From assembly GCF_014205675.1 (NCBI RefSeq), contig NZ_JACIIX010000001.1, positions 420,989 to 484,988 of the forward strand: a DNA stretch of 64,000 bases, given 5' to 3'. The translations under genes and the position numbers were made by a program. The notes beneath the pieces were generated by a model that made no database searches, was not told the DNA's origin, and saw only the letters and a list, made by a program, of their open reading frames with translations. This document shows, piece by piece, positions 53,781 to 63,540 of this stretch (position 1 is its first letter; each line of letters begins with the position of its first letter). The DNA comes from Novispirillum itersonii. Its GTDB lineage: Bacteria; Pseudomonadota; Alphaproteobacteria; Rhodospirillales; Rhodospirillaceae.

Positions 53781-54677
53781 TCAGCGGACCGCCGAGACCG
53801 TGACTTCCTCTTTCAGCCAGCCGAGCAAAGCCCGGATGGCCGGTGTTTCCTCCTGACCCGGCGGGCACAGAAACCACACCGCATTCAGGTAGGGCACCCG
53901 CAGGCCAAGATCCCGGAACGGCTCCACCAGACGCCCGGCAACCAGATCGTCGGCGATCATCACACTGCGCCCCAGCATGATGCCACGGCCATCAATGGCG
54001 GCCTGTACCGCCATGCTGCTGTCCAGAAAGGTCGGTCCGGCCCCGATGGCCCGCTGCGGCAGCCCGGCTGCCGTCAGCCAGTCCGCCCACGAGACCCCTT
54101 CATCCCGGATCACCGGCACCTGCTTCAGATCAGCCGGTCCGGTGATCTGTGCTGCCAGCGAGGGGGCACAGACGGGAAAAACCTCCTCCCGCAACAGCAG
54201 TTCGCTGAAATGACCGGGATAGGGCCCGCGCCCCTGCCGGATTGCACAATGGACCGCCGTCGGGCCGACCCCCAGCCGCATCGCCTCATAACTGGTATGC
54301 AGCCGCAGGGTCAGGGAGGGATGCCGGTCAATAAACCGCCCCAGACGGGGCATCAGCCACTTATGGGCCAGAGAGGGCGGCAGCGACAGGGTCAGATCGT
54401 GATAGCTGGCCTCCGGCCGCAGGCGCAGCGTTGCCTCCCGCACAATCTCCAACGCATCGCGGACACTGCGGGCATAATCCTGCCCGGCATCGGTCAGCCA
54501 CAGCCGCCGGTTCAGGCGGCGGAACAGCGGCACCCCCAGCGCCTCCTCCAGCCCTTTCATCTGCTGGCTGACCGCAGCCTGCGTAATGTTCAGTTCTTCC
54601 GCCGCCCGGGTAAACGACAGATGGCGGGCCGCCACCTCAAACGTCCGCAGGGCATTCAGCGGGGGTAAATCAGCCAT
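53781..54677 (-). CDS. LysR family regulator, GcvA type
   Basis: A 298-residue LysR protein with an N-terminal winged helix-turn-helix (LNALRTFEVAARHLSFTRAA then LNITQAAVSQQMKGLEEALG) and a periplasmic-binding-like effector domain. The N-terminus is of the GcvA/AmpR group. It is divergent from an EamA exporter, so it probably regulates that gene. The effector is unknown. Confidence 0.9.
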   Translation of the reverse strand: MADLPPLNALRTFEVAARHLSFTRAAEELNITQAAVSQQMKGLEEALGVPLFRRLNRRLWLTDAGQDYARSVRDALEIVREATLRLRPEASYHDLTLSLPPSLAHKWLMPRLGRFIDRHPSLTLRLHTSYEAMRLGVGPTAVHCAIRQGRGPYPGHFSELLLREEVFPVCAPSLAAQITGPADLKQVPVIRDEGVSWADWLTAAGLPQRAIGAGPTFLDSSMAVQAAIDGRGIMLGRSVMIADDLVAGRLVEPFRDLGLRVPYLNAVWFLCPPGQEETPAIRALLGWLKEEVTVSAVR

Positions 54678-54829
54678 GACAACGGTTCCCCGGGGGAAAG
54701 AGGCAGGGGTAAAGCCCCCCGTCCTGCATAAGTTTCCCTAATGATTTGCCCCATAATATGTGGTTTGTCAGCCTCCTGAGAAGCCCGGATAGTCATCACA
54801 GTGCTCTTTCCACTCAGGACTCCCCCGTT

Positions 54830-55780
54830 ATGTCTCAGGCCAGCGCCCCTTCGACCGCCGCCCCCCAGCCACTCACCGGCACCACCACATCGGGCTCGGG
54901 CAATCTTGGCCTCTACACCGCCGTTGTCGCCATCTGGGGAACCAGCTGGATCGGCCTGAAACTACAGGTCGGTGCGGGGGTTGAGGTTCTGGCCTCCGTT
55001 TCCTACCGCTTTGGTCTGGCGGCTCTGCTACTGTTCGGCTGGTGTCTGCTGCGCGGTCATTCCCTGCGCTTCAACCGGGTCCAGCATCTGCGCATGGTGG
55101 CGCAGGGTTTCCTGATGTTCACCCTCAATTACTTCCTGTTTTATTCTGCCGCCCTCTATCTGACCAGCGGCCTGCTGGCTGTGGCTTCCTCCACCGTCAT
55201 CCTGTTCAACCTTGTCCTGGGCGTGCTGTTCCTTGGCCAAAGACTGGATGCCCGACTGGTGGCGGGGGTGCTGATGGGCCTGTGCGGGATCGCCGCCGTC
55301 TTCTGGCCGGAAGTCAGCCATTTCTCGCTGTCCGACACCGGCACCAAGGGCGTGCTGCTGGCCCTTGGCGGTACGGTCTGCGTTGCCTTCAGCCTGACCC
55401 TGTCCGCCTTTAACCAGAAGTCAGGCCTGCCGGTGCTCCAGACCAATGCCTATGCCATGGCCTATGGCACTGCCCTGACCGTCCTGCTGGGGGCGGCCAC
55501 CGGAACACCGTTCTCCTTCGCACTGACCCCGGAGTATGTCGGCAGCCTGCTGTACCTGTCGCTGGTCGCCTCTATTCTCGCTTTTGGTGCCTATCTGACT
55601 CTGGTCGGGCGGATCGGTCCGGCCCGGGCCTCCTACGCCTCGGTCCTCTATCCGATCATTGCCCTCGGTCTCTCCACCGTCTTTGAAGGGTATCAGTGGA
55701 CGCCCCCGGCCGTTCTTGGTCTGATTTTAGTGCTGATCGGCAATATTCTGGTGCTTCAGAGAAAAGCATCTGTACGCTGA
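54830..55780 (+). CDS. EamA/DMT family transporter
   Basis: A 316-residue inner-membrane transporter with about ten helices in two EamA halves; conserved features include [15 protein letters not shown], the central [20 protein letters not shown] and [23 protein letters not shown] 54830 was preferred over 54746 because the region before it is unconserved and AT-rich. Divergent pairing with the LysR gene (152 bp apart) suggests an inducible exporter. Confidence 0.87.
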   Translation: MSQASAPSTAAPQPLTGTTTSGSGNLGLYTAVVAIWGTSWIGLKLQVGAGVEVLASVSYRFGLAALLLFGWCLLRGHSLRFNRVQHLRMVAQGFLMFTLNYFLFYSAALYLTSGLLAVASSTVILFNLVLGVLFLGQRLDARLVAGVLMGLCGIAAVFWPEVSHFSLSDTGTKGVLLALGGTVCVAFSLTLSAFNQKSGLPVLQTNAYAMAYGTALTVLLGAATGTPFSFALTPEYVGSLLYLSLVASILAFGAYLTLVGRIGPARASYASVLYPIIALGLSTVFEGYQWTPPAVLGLILVLIGNILVLQRKASVR

Positions 55781-55814
55781 CACTCCGCCTGTTTTCTGCC
55801 CTCTCCCGCGAATT

Positions 55815-55838
55815 CGGCCCGGCATCACTGCCGGGCCG
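55815..55838 (+). terminator. Hairpin after the EamA gene
   Basis: CGGCCCGGCA (55815-55824) pairs perfectly with 55829-55838 around a 4-nt loop. Only TT follows, so it is a weak intrinsic terminator at best. Confidence 0.45.
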
Positions 55839-56064
55839 TTGCGTATTGCAAATCTGCGTCTTTCCAAGTCCTGCCCCAGAGGGTATTATCAAACGTGGGA
55901 GAAGGGCCTGTCAGGCGGCTGCACACGCCGGGTCCTTCGGGCACACACATCAGAGTCCGCCACCGACACCAGCCACGGGCAGGTTGCTATCGGAAGACAG
56001 CGGACAGAGACGCAGCAACCGCATCACAAAAAGGCGGGCGCGCAGCACATACGGGGGCGCTGCT

Positions 56065-58450
56065 ATGACAAAGACCGGGATCGCCACGGATACCACTCAC
56101 GGACGGATGCACAAGATCGGGGTCGGGCTGAAGAACCGCCTGACCGTTCTCATCGGCATTCTGATGATCACCGCCTGTATCGCCACCGGGATTTCCCTGG
56201 TGCTGGAGGCCTCGGCCTCCCTGCGCCAGAATGCCGCGCAGGCGGTCTCCGATGCCAGCGCACAGGAAGCCAGCCACGTCAGCGCCTTCGTGGACGGTGC
56301 CATGCAACGGGCGATCCAGCTCGCCAATTTCATCACGTTTCAGGCGGAACTGGGCAGCATCGACCGCGCGCAGATCATGCACCACACCCTGCGGGTGCTG
56401 GCAGACGAGCCCGGCCTGTTCGCCACCTGGATTCTGGCCCCGGTCGGGTCCCTTGATGACCGCGATGCCGAATTTGCCGGGAAACCCGCCTATGATCTGG
56501 AGGGGGCCTTTGTCCCTTTCTACACCCGCAAGGACGGACAGGCACAAGAAGCCTTCACCGAGCCAACCGCAACCAACGACTGGGACAGCGATTTCTACAA
56601 ACTGCCCGCCACCACCGGCAAGCGGACCGTGGTCGCCCCTTATGTTGACCCCTACGTCAACATCATGATGACCTCGGTGACTGTGCCGGTAAAGCTGGGT
56701 GCCCGACCGACTGCCGTTATCGGCATTGATATTGCCTTGGCCCAGATTCAGGAACGCCTGGAAAAGGTGCGGATTTTCAAGTCCGGCCGCATCTTCCTGC
56801 TCGACAGTGCCGGGACCTACGTCAGCCACTGGGATCACGACCGTCTTGGCAAGCCCGCCACCGCTGAACAGGTTCCCACCGCGATCCTTGATGCCGCCAA
56901 GGCCGGGCAGACCCTGAACCTGCCGTGGCCGGACGGCTTCACCGACACCATGTTTCAGGTGGTGCCGGTCCGCTTTTCGCTGAGCGGGGAAACCTGGTCT
57001 CTGGTGGCCGAAGTCCCCCGGACAGAAGCGGAAGCCAGCATTTTCGCCATGAAGCAGGCCGGTGTGCTGACCGGTGTGATCGCCATTACGCTGGGGCTGA
57101 TCGGTGCGTGGCTGCTGGCGGGGACCATTTCCCGCCCGATTGTCGCTGTCACCAAGGCTCTGGTCTCCCTCGCCCGGGGCGAAACAGACATTGTGCTCCC
57201 CAAGGCCAGCAGCCGGGACGAAATCGGCCAGATGGCCGCCGCCCTCGTCGGCCTACAGGTTTCCGTCAGCGATGCCTTCCGCCTGAAGCAGATGGTCGAG
57301 ACCCAGCCGACCAGTGTGCTGCTGTGTACGCAGGACGGGCAGATCACCTACGTCAACGGTGCTGCCGAAGCCTTCCTGAACAGCCTCGGAGAGTATCTCA
57401 GCTGCCCGGCCGCAACCCTGACCGGACAGCCGCTGTCGGTGTTCAGCGGCATTGGCTCCACCCTGATGGACATGGTGCGGGCCTCCACCGAAACGGCGCA
57501 GCGTCAACGCCTGCCCCTCGGCCCGGCCATGCTGGACCTGCACGCCACCGCGATCCGGTCGGATACCGGCAGCCTGATCGGCGTCATGGTCAACTGGTAT
57601 GACGTTACCCGCAGCGTTTCGCTGGCCGATGAATTTGAGAGCAAGGTCCGCAACATTGCCAGCTCGGTGACCGAAGCGGCGGAACAGGTTCAGTCCGCCG
57701 CCGCGGCGATGACCGAAACCGCAGAAAACATGCGGTCGCGCAGCGCCATTGTCGCCAGCACCGCTGAAGAGGCCGGCAGCAACGTCAGTGCCGTCGCGCA
57801 GGCCGGGGAACAGCTGACCGTCTCCATTGACGAGATCACCCGCAGCGTCGCTGACGCCGCCACCATGACCCAACAGGCGGTGTCAGAGGCCGGTCAGGCC
57901 AAGGCCACCATCCAGAGCCTGAATGCCGCCGCCCGCAACATCGGGGAAGTGGTTGAGCTGATCACCAATATCGCCAACCAGACCAACCTGCTGGCCCTGA
58001 ATGCGACGGTTGAGGCCGCCCGCGCCGGGGAACTGGGCAAGGGCTTTGCGGTGGTCGCCAACGAGGTGAAGGCACTGGCCAGCCAGACCTCCAAAGCCAC
58101 CGACGAAATCGCCCGGCAGATCAGCGATGTGCAGAAAGCCACCGGACAGGTGGTGTCGGTGACGGAACAGATCGGCTCAATCATTGGCCATATCGACCAC
58201 ATCTCGCAGACGATTGCCGCAGCGGTTGAAGAACAGGGCGTCACCACCCGCGAGATCAGCCGTAACGTGCAGGAAGCCGCCTCCGGCACCCGGATGGTCA
58301 GCGCCAACATCGCCGATGTTGCCCGCGATGCCGGAGAAACAGCCCTGTCGGCGGATGCCGTGCACGGAACGTCTACCATCCTGCGGCCGGGAGGCCCGGG
58401 AACTGGACAAGGCGGTTGAGGTCTTCCTTGGTCAGATGCGGGCCCTGTAA
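56065..58450 (+). pseudogene. Methyl-accepting chemotaxis protein with apparent 3' frameshift
   Basis: A chemoreceptor: N-terminal helix (about residues 25-48), a dCache-type periplasmic sensor (about 55-345, with [14 protein letters not shown] and [13 protein letters not shown]), a second helix (about 350-375), HAMP, a PAS-like part and the signalling domain ([20 protein letters not shown]). The frame from ATG 56065 ends at TGA 58419 with an atypical tail ([13 protein letters not shown]). The next frame over the same bases reads [20 protein letters not shown] to TAA 58450, the expected C-terminus. A 1-nt insertion near 58384-58391 explains it. The receptor core is intact, so it may still function. 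Confidence 0.8.
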
Positions 58451-58476
58451 CCTTTCAGACAGCCCCTTACAGAAGC

Positions 58477-58507
58477 ATCCCCCGGGCCGTGACCCGGGGG
58501 ATTTTTC
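58477..58507 (+). terminator. Intrinsic terminator of the chemoreceptor gene
   Basis: ATCCCCCGGG (58477-58486) pairs with 58493-58502 around a 6-nt loop, followed by TTTTC. Confidence 0.9.
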
Positions 58508-58561
58508 ATGCCCGCGACGGACGGCAGGGAATCTCTCCCCGCTGGCCTTACGCGTCAGGCG

Positions 58562-59014
58562 TTATCGGGCAACCCGGTGGGCGGCCAGCGGCATGATGGT
58601 CTGCTGGGCAATGGCGCACAGTGTCCGCCGCCCGGCCCGTTCCCCATAAATGTCCACCCGGGTGATGATCAGGCTACGCCCGTTTTTGATCACGCTGCCT
58701 TCGGCCACCAGCGCATCCCCTTCGCCCGGGGCGATGATGTTCAGCTTGTATTCGACGGTCAGAACCTCCGTCCCTTCCGCAACCAGCGAGGCCGCCGCAA
58801 ACCCCCCGGCATTGTCTGCCAGTGTCCCGATCACCCCGCCATGGAAAAAGCCATGCTGCTGGCTTAACTCAGCCCGGAACGGCAACCGGATCCGGCAGGC
58901 TCCTGCCGGAGCATCTTCCAGAACAGCACCGATCAGGCTCATGAACCCCTGTCTGGCAAAACTGGCGGCCACACTGGCCCGCCACGCCGGATTCTTTGGT
59001 TCGAAATCGGACAT
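58562..59014 (-). CDS. PaaI family thioesterase (hotdog fold)
   Basis: A 150-residue acyl-CoA thioesterase-like protein with the hotdog signature QQHGFFHGGVIGTLADNAGG and a later VEYKLNIIAPGEGDALVAEG strand pair. The substrate is unknown. It is monocistronic between the chemoreceptor terminator and ptsN. Confidence 0.9.
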   Translation of the reverse strand: MSDFEPKNPAWRASVAASFARQGFMSLIGAVLEDAPAGACRIRLPFRAELSQQHGFFHGGVIGTLADNAGGFAAASLVAEGTEVLTVEYKLNIIAPGEGDALVAEGSVIKNGRSLIITRVDIYGERAGRRTLCAIAQQTIMPLAAHRVAR

Positions 59015-59148
59015 ATTGCCCTCCCACTCTTTCCGTTAACGTAAACGGTAAGGCAGGGCGGTGGCGGGTGCAAACGGAAAGACCCCAACAGCAAAAACGC
59101 CGGACCTGATGATCCGGCGTTCTGTATGACAATCGCACTGAAAAAGCC

Positions 59149-59610
59149 TCAGGCAGCCTGCGCTTCGCTGGCGGCCAGCAGCGCATACAGCGCATCGGCG
59201 GTGCTGGTGGCCCGCAGCTTTTCACACATGCTGCGGTCGCGCAGCAGGCGCGACACCCGGGCCAAGGCCTTCAGGTGATCCGCCCCGGCAGACTCCGGCG
59301 CCAGCAGCAGGAAAATCAGGTCAACCGGCTGCTCGTCGATCGCCTCAAAGTCAATCGGCCGCTCCAGACGGGCAAACACCCCGAACAGGCGCGGCAGGGC
59401 CGCCAGCTTACCGTGGGGGATCGCAATGCCATTGCCAACCCCGGTGGTCCCCAGACGCTCCCGGTCCAGCAGCACGTCGAAAACAGCCCGTTCGTTCAGT
59501 CCGGTGATCTGTGCCGCGTGTCGGGCCAGCTCCTGAAGGGCCTGCTTCTTCGACGTCGCTTTCAGATTCGGAATGACGTTTTCTGGACTGACCAGCGTGG
59601 TGATATCCAT
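59149..59610 (-). CDS. ptsN: Nitrogen regulatory phosphotransferase protein PtsN (EIIA-Ntr)
   Basis: A 153-residue EIIA of the nitrogen-related phosphotransferase system, acting in regulation (for example potassium and stress control) rather than sugar uptake. It has the phosphorylated His in GNGIAIPHGKL and the fold segments ALQELARHAAQITGLNERAV and PVDLIFLLLAPESAGADHLK. ATG 59610 fits the family length. It sits near rpoN, the usual linkage, but hpf is missing between them. Confidence 0.94.
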   Translation of the reverse strand: MDITTLVSPENVIPNLKATSKKQALQELARHAAQITGLNERAVFDVLLDRERLGTTGVGNGIAIPHGKLAALPRLFGVFARLERPIDFEAIDEQPVDLIFLLLAPESAGADHLKALARVSRLLRDRSMCEKLRATSTADALYALLAASEAQAA

Positions 59611-60018
59611 TCCAAGCCCTCTTCGGCTTCTTGTCCGGCCCCCCGGGCAATCCGGAACCGGCATTCGTAAGGCGACAGACCCCGCAAGCCCACGAACAGG
59701 CCCCGGCCTCTGCCAGATCAACCGGACCACAGCGGACCCCTGCCCGCATGCTTCCGGCGGTGCGGCAGATGCGGCCCCTGCGGGTATCGCGACCTGCTGC
59801 ATACACGTGAGTCCGATGATCACGTGGTCCCCTGTCTTTACATGATCATTGGGCTGTCCTCTTGGCGGATCCCTTCCCCCCGGTTCCGCGACCCCGGATG
59901 TCGGGCGTTCCCGGCAGGCCACCCTACAGCGTTCCGCAGGCAGGTCCTCACAAAGCGCGGGACCTTACGGGGGAAGCCATCGGCGGTCAACCGGAATACA
60001 GTCGGGCCTGACCGAATT
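59611..60018. other. Gap between rpoN and ptsN where hpf is usually found
   Basis: 408 bp without a recognisable gene. I looked on both strands for the start of ribosome hibernation factor HPF and found none. ATGATCA and its complement occur as a short inverted repeat around 59815-59847. The region presumably holds the ptsN promoter. Confidence 0.5.
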
Positions 60019-61554
60019 TTACCGCGTTTTGAGCAAACCCTTTACCGATTTTTCGCGCCGCCGCTGCACCGAGGACGGAATTTTCATCCCTTCCCGATAC
60101 TTGGCGACTGTCCGTCGGGCAATCTCGATCCCTTCCGTCCGCAGGATCTCCACCAGCGTATCGTCGGAGAGAATCGCGTCCGGACTCTCCGCATCAATCA
60201 GGGCCTTGATACGGTGGCGGACCGCCTCCGCCGAATGGGCATCGCCGCCATCGGCGGCGTTGATCGCCTGCGTGAAGAAATATTTCAGCTCGAACACCCC
60301 CCGGGGGGTGGCGATATACTTGTTGCTGGTCACCCGGCTGACCGTGCTTTCATGCAGGTCCACGGCCTCGGCAATATCCCGCAGGATCAGCGGGCGCAGC
60401 CCGCCGACCCCGATTTCCAGAAACCGGTTCTGCTGACGGATGATTTCCGTCGACACTTTCAGGATAGTATTGGCCCGCTGATCCAGCGCCTTGACCAGCC
60501 AGCTGGCGGTCTGGAACGTTTCGGTGATGAAGCTTTTGTCCTCGCGGGAGGCCGCCCGGCTGACCCGGGCATAATAACGGTTGTTCAACAGCACGCGGGG
60601 CAGGGTGTCGGGATTCAGCTCAATGATCCACGCCCCGTCCAGTCCATCTCCCCCAGGGCCGGGCCGGACCAGCACATCCGGCACCACCGGCTCCGCCGGG
60701 CCGCCACCGAACCGCACCGCCGGTTTCGGATCCAGCGCCCGGATCTCGCCGATCATGTCCTGCATATCGTCCACATCCACCCGGCACAGGCGCATCAGGC
60801 TGGTGTAATCGCGGCGGGCCAGCAGATCCAGATGATCGAGCAGGCACTGTATCGCCGGATCCAGCCGGTTGCGGTCCGCCAGCTGTAAGGCCAGACATTC
60901 CTTCAGCGAGCGCGCGAACAGCCCGGACGGGTCAAATTTCTGCACCCGTGCCAGCACCGCTTCCACATGCGCCCGGGTGGTGCCAAGGCCATCAGCGATC
61001 TCCTCAAGATCCGCCACCAGCCAGCCGGCATCATCAAGGGAATCGATCAGGGCCATCCCGACCATGCGATCCGCCGGGCTGGAGATATCCAGCTCCAGCT
61101 GTTCGATCAGATGATCGCGCAGGCTGACCGACTGGGCCAGCGTCTCATCGAACGCCCGTTCATCACCGGAGAAATCAGACCGTCCGCCGCTGCCCGCACT
61201 GTCCCAGCTGCCCAGACTGGTATCCGGGTCATAGGAGGGGCCTTCGTAAGGGCTGCCTTCATCGTAGGAGTTGTCGATTTCCACATCCAGCGGCGCATCG
61301 GCCCCCCGTCCGGGGTCCTGATCCACCACGACCCCGGTATCAGCATCCCGGCGCTGCTCGGCCGGGACCCGGTCCTCGAAGCTTTCGGCCGGACGCTCGT
61401 CCCGCTCCAACATCGGGTTGCGTTCCAGTTCCTGCTCGACAAAAGCGGTCAGTTCCAGATTCGACAGCTGCAACAGCTTAATGGCCTGCTGCAACTGCGG
61501 TGTCATCACCAGCGTCTGCGCCTGCCGTAGATCAAGCCTTGGTTGCAGTGCCAT
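60019..61554 (-). CDS. rpoN: RNA polymerase sigma-54 factor
   Basis: A 511-residue sigma factor for nitrogen, motility and other enhancer-dependent promoters. The N-terminal activator-interaction region is Gln/Leu-rich (LRQAQTLVMTPQLQQAIKLL). An acidic linker follows (about 55-125), then the core-binding domain, the HTH (LHESTVSRVTSNKYIATPRG) and the RpoN box ARRTVAKYREGM near the C-terminus. It is downstream of lptB in the conserved lptCAB-rpoN order. Confidence 0.97.
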   Translation of the reverse strand: MALQPRLDLRQAQTLVMTPQLQQAIKLLQLSNLELTAFVEQELERNPMLERDERPAESFEDRVPAEQRRDADTGVVVDQDPGRGADAPLDVEIDNSYDEGSPYEGPSYDPDTSLGSWDSAGSGGRSDFSGDERAFDETLAQSVSLRDHLIEQLELDISSPADRMVGMALIDSLDDAGWLVADLEEIADGLGTTRAHVEAVLARVQKFDPSGLFARSLKECLALQLADRNRLDPAIQCLLDHLDLLARRDYTSLMRLCRVDVDDMQDMIGEIRALDPKPAVRFGGGPAEPVVPDVLVRPGPGGDGLDGAWIIELNPDTLPRVLLNNRYYARVSRAASREDKSFITETFQTASWLVKALDQRANTILKVSTEIIRQQNRFLEIGVGGLRPLILRDIAEAVDLHESTVSRVTSNKYIATPRGVFELKYFFTQAINAADGGDAHSAEAVRHRIKALIDAESPDAILSDDTLVEILRTEGIEIARRTVAKYREGMKIPSSVQRRREKSVKGLLKTR

Positions 61555-61596
61555 TCCGTCCTCTCCGCGCTGTCAGTGATGGTACACCGGCAGCGG

Positions 61597-61656
61597 CTTA
61601 AAGCATCGTGCGCAAAAGTGGCCTCCGGCTTTGCGCAAAAGCGATGCGACAAAACA
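61597..61656. repeat. Palindromic intergenic repeat, alphaproteobacterial type
   Basis: A stem-loop with outer arm GCATCG/CGATGC and inner arm TGCGCAAA/TTTGCGCA around a GGCCTCCGGC loop region. It resembles the dispersed AAAGCATCGTGCG-type palindromes common in alphaproteobacterial genomes. It lies between lptB and rpoN and may influence read-through. Confidence 0.65.
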
Positions 61657-61693
61657 TGCCTGACCGCCCCATACCGGCCACAGGCGTGACGCC

Positions 61694-62449
61694 CTACAGA
61701 CTGAAACGGTCGCCGAGATACACCCGGCGGACTCCTTCATCCGCAACGATATCCGCCGGAGTTCCTTCCTTCATCACCGTTCCTTCATACAGGATGTAGG
61801 CCCGGTCGATGATATCCAGCGTCTCCCGCACGTTATGATCGGTGATCAGCACCCCGAGTCCCCGGTCTTTCAGGTGGGCCACCAGATCACGGATTTCCCC
61901 CACCGCAATCGGGTCAATCCCGGCCAGCGGTTCATCCAGCAGAATAAAATGCGGGCTGGAGGCCAGCGCCCGGGCAATTTCCACCCGGCGGCGCTCCCCC
62001 CCCGACAGCGACAGGGCCGAGGCCCGCCGCAGGTGCGAGACGGAAAACTCCGACAGCAGCTCTTCCAGCATGGTTTCCCGCCGCTCCAGGTCGCTTTCGC
62101 AGACCTCCAGAATCGTGCGGATATTGTCTTCGACCGTCATACCCCGGAAAATCGAGGCTTCCTGCGGCAGATAGCCGACCCCGAGCCGGGCCCGCCGGTA
62201 CATCGGCAGGGCGGTGATATCCTCGCCATCCAGTTCGATATTCCCGGAGTCCGGGGTAATCAGGCCGGTAACGCAGTAAAAACAGGTGGTTTTACCCGCC
62301 CCATTGGGGCCCAGCAGCCCGACGGCCTCGCCCCGGCGCACGTACAGGGACACATCACGCAGCACCGGGCGCCGTTTGTAACGCTTGCCGATGTTACGAA
62401 TATACAGCCCGGTTTCCTGTTCGGCAGCAGTGGCGACACCTGTGGTCAC
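61694..62449 (-). CDS. lptB: LPS export ABC transporter ATP-binding protein LptB
   Basis: The ATPase that drives LPS extraction by LptFG and passage over the LptC-LptA bridge. It has 251 residues with Walker [10 protein letters not shown], a Q-loop in [19 protein letters not shown], signature [15 protein letters not shown], Walker [14 protein letters not shown] and switch His ITDHNVRE. The start is a GTG at 62449. It is downstream of lptC-lptA and upstream of rpoN. Confidence 0.96.
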   Translation of the reverse strand: MTTGVATAAEQETGLYIRNIGKRYKRRPVLRDVSLYVRRGEAVGLLGPNGAGKTTCFYCVTGLITPDSGNIELDGEDITALPMYRRARLGVGYLPQEASIFRGMTVEDNIRTILEVCESDLERRETMLEELLSEFSVSHLRRASALSLSGGERRRVEIARALASSPHFILLDEPLAGIDPIAVGEIRDLVAHLKDRGLGVLITDHNVRETLDIIDRAYILYEGTVMKEGTPADIVADEGVRRVYLGDRFSL

Positions 62450-62623
62450 GATCCGTCTTCATCCCCAACCCTGACCGGCACCGCCCGCTCCCGTCAGGGA
62501 TGGCAGGGCACCACAGTCTGCATTCTTCGTCGGCCCGGCAGTCTCCGGTCCGCTGTTGTTTATCCGCGTCCGCCAGCACCGGCCCCGGCCCGAACCCCGG
62601 GGAACCCACTGCCCCGGGCAGCC

Positions 62624-63469
62624 TTACGGCGCTTTCGGGGCAGCCGCTGCGGGCTTGCCTTTGTCTTTCTCCTGCGGCACCAGATAGGCGCGGGCCCGGG
62701 TCCCGTCCCCACCGCCGCCGTACAGGGTCGACAGACCGCTGTTCATGTTCACAACCGCGCGGTTGCCGGTCAGCACATTCTGATCACGGGTGATTGTAAC
62801 CGATCCGGTCAGGGTGGCGATACCCGTTTTGGCATCATAATTGCCTTGCGAACCCCGTGCCGTTTCCTTGGCCGTCACAATCACCACCTCCCCGACGCCT
62901 TCAACCCGGCGCAGATCGGTCTTGCCGTTCAGCTCTTCCATATAGGCGATCAGGGTTTCCGCCGTCAGGGTCTTATCGGCTTTTTTCACGCTGGCCCCGC
63001 CATAGGCCACCGCCTTCTGGGCCTTGGTGTCGTATTCGATGCGGTCCTTGGCCACCACGGTCTCGGTGCGGGTCACCAGAGAAACCGGGCTGCCGTCGCC
63101 ATACAGAACCAGCATACCGGTGGCAACGGTATAAACCGCCCGGCGGCCGCTGGCCTGCTCCGAGGCAGAGGAAATGGTCACGCCACCGCTGGCTTCCAGC
63201 ACCTCGATATCCGTCGCGCTGCCATCGGTATCCCGGTAGTGGGCGACCAGCATCGGGGCCCGGACCGTCACCCCGCCGCGGATCGCTTGCGCGTTCCCCC
63301 GGGCGATGAACTGCTTCTTCGGCTGCTGCCATTCGATCCCGTCATCCGCCAGAACCTCAATCGGCCCACCGCCGCCCCGGCCAAGATCCAGCCCCTGCGC
63401 CAGAACGGCGCCCGGCACAGTAACGAGTGCAGCCCACAGGCTGACAGCAGCAACGGTGATGCGGCGCAT
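62624..63469 (-). CDS. lptA: Lipopolysaccharide transport periplasmic protein LptA
   Basis: The periplasmic bridge protein that passes LPS from LptC to LptD. It has 281 residues: a signal peptide ending ...GAVLAQ, then an OstA/LptA jelly roll (IEVLADDGIEWQQPKKQFIA, GNAQAIRGGVTVRAPML and LTGSVTITRDQNVLTGNRAV), and a C-terminal Lys/Pro tail. ATG 63469 with GGGAGGG upstream gives a proper signal peptide; a longer start at 63544 does not. Confidence 0.92.
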   Translation of the reverse strand: MRRITVAAVSLWAALVTVPGAVLAQGLDLGRGGGGPIEVLADDGIEWQQPKKQFIARGNAQAIRGGVTVRAPMLVAHYRDTDGSATDIEVLEASGGVTISSASEQASGRRAVYTVATGMLVLYGDGSPVSLVTRTETVVAKDRIEYDTKAQKAVAYGGASVKKADKTLTAETLIAYMEELNGKTDLRRVEGVGEVVIVTAKETARGSQGNYDAKTGIATLTGSVTITRDQNVLTGNRAVVNMNSGLSTLYGGGGDGTRARAYLVPQEKDKGKPAAAAPKAP

Positions 63470-63540
63470 GCGCCCTCCCCTGATCCCGGAACGGTTTCCC
63501 CAGCCATGACGGCTGCACCGCAGTGTACAGAAAGCCGTCT

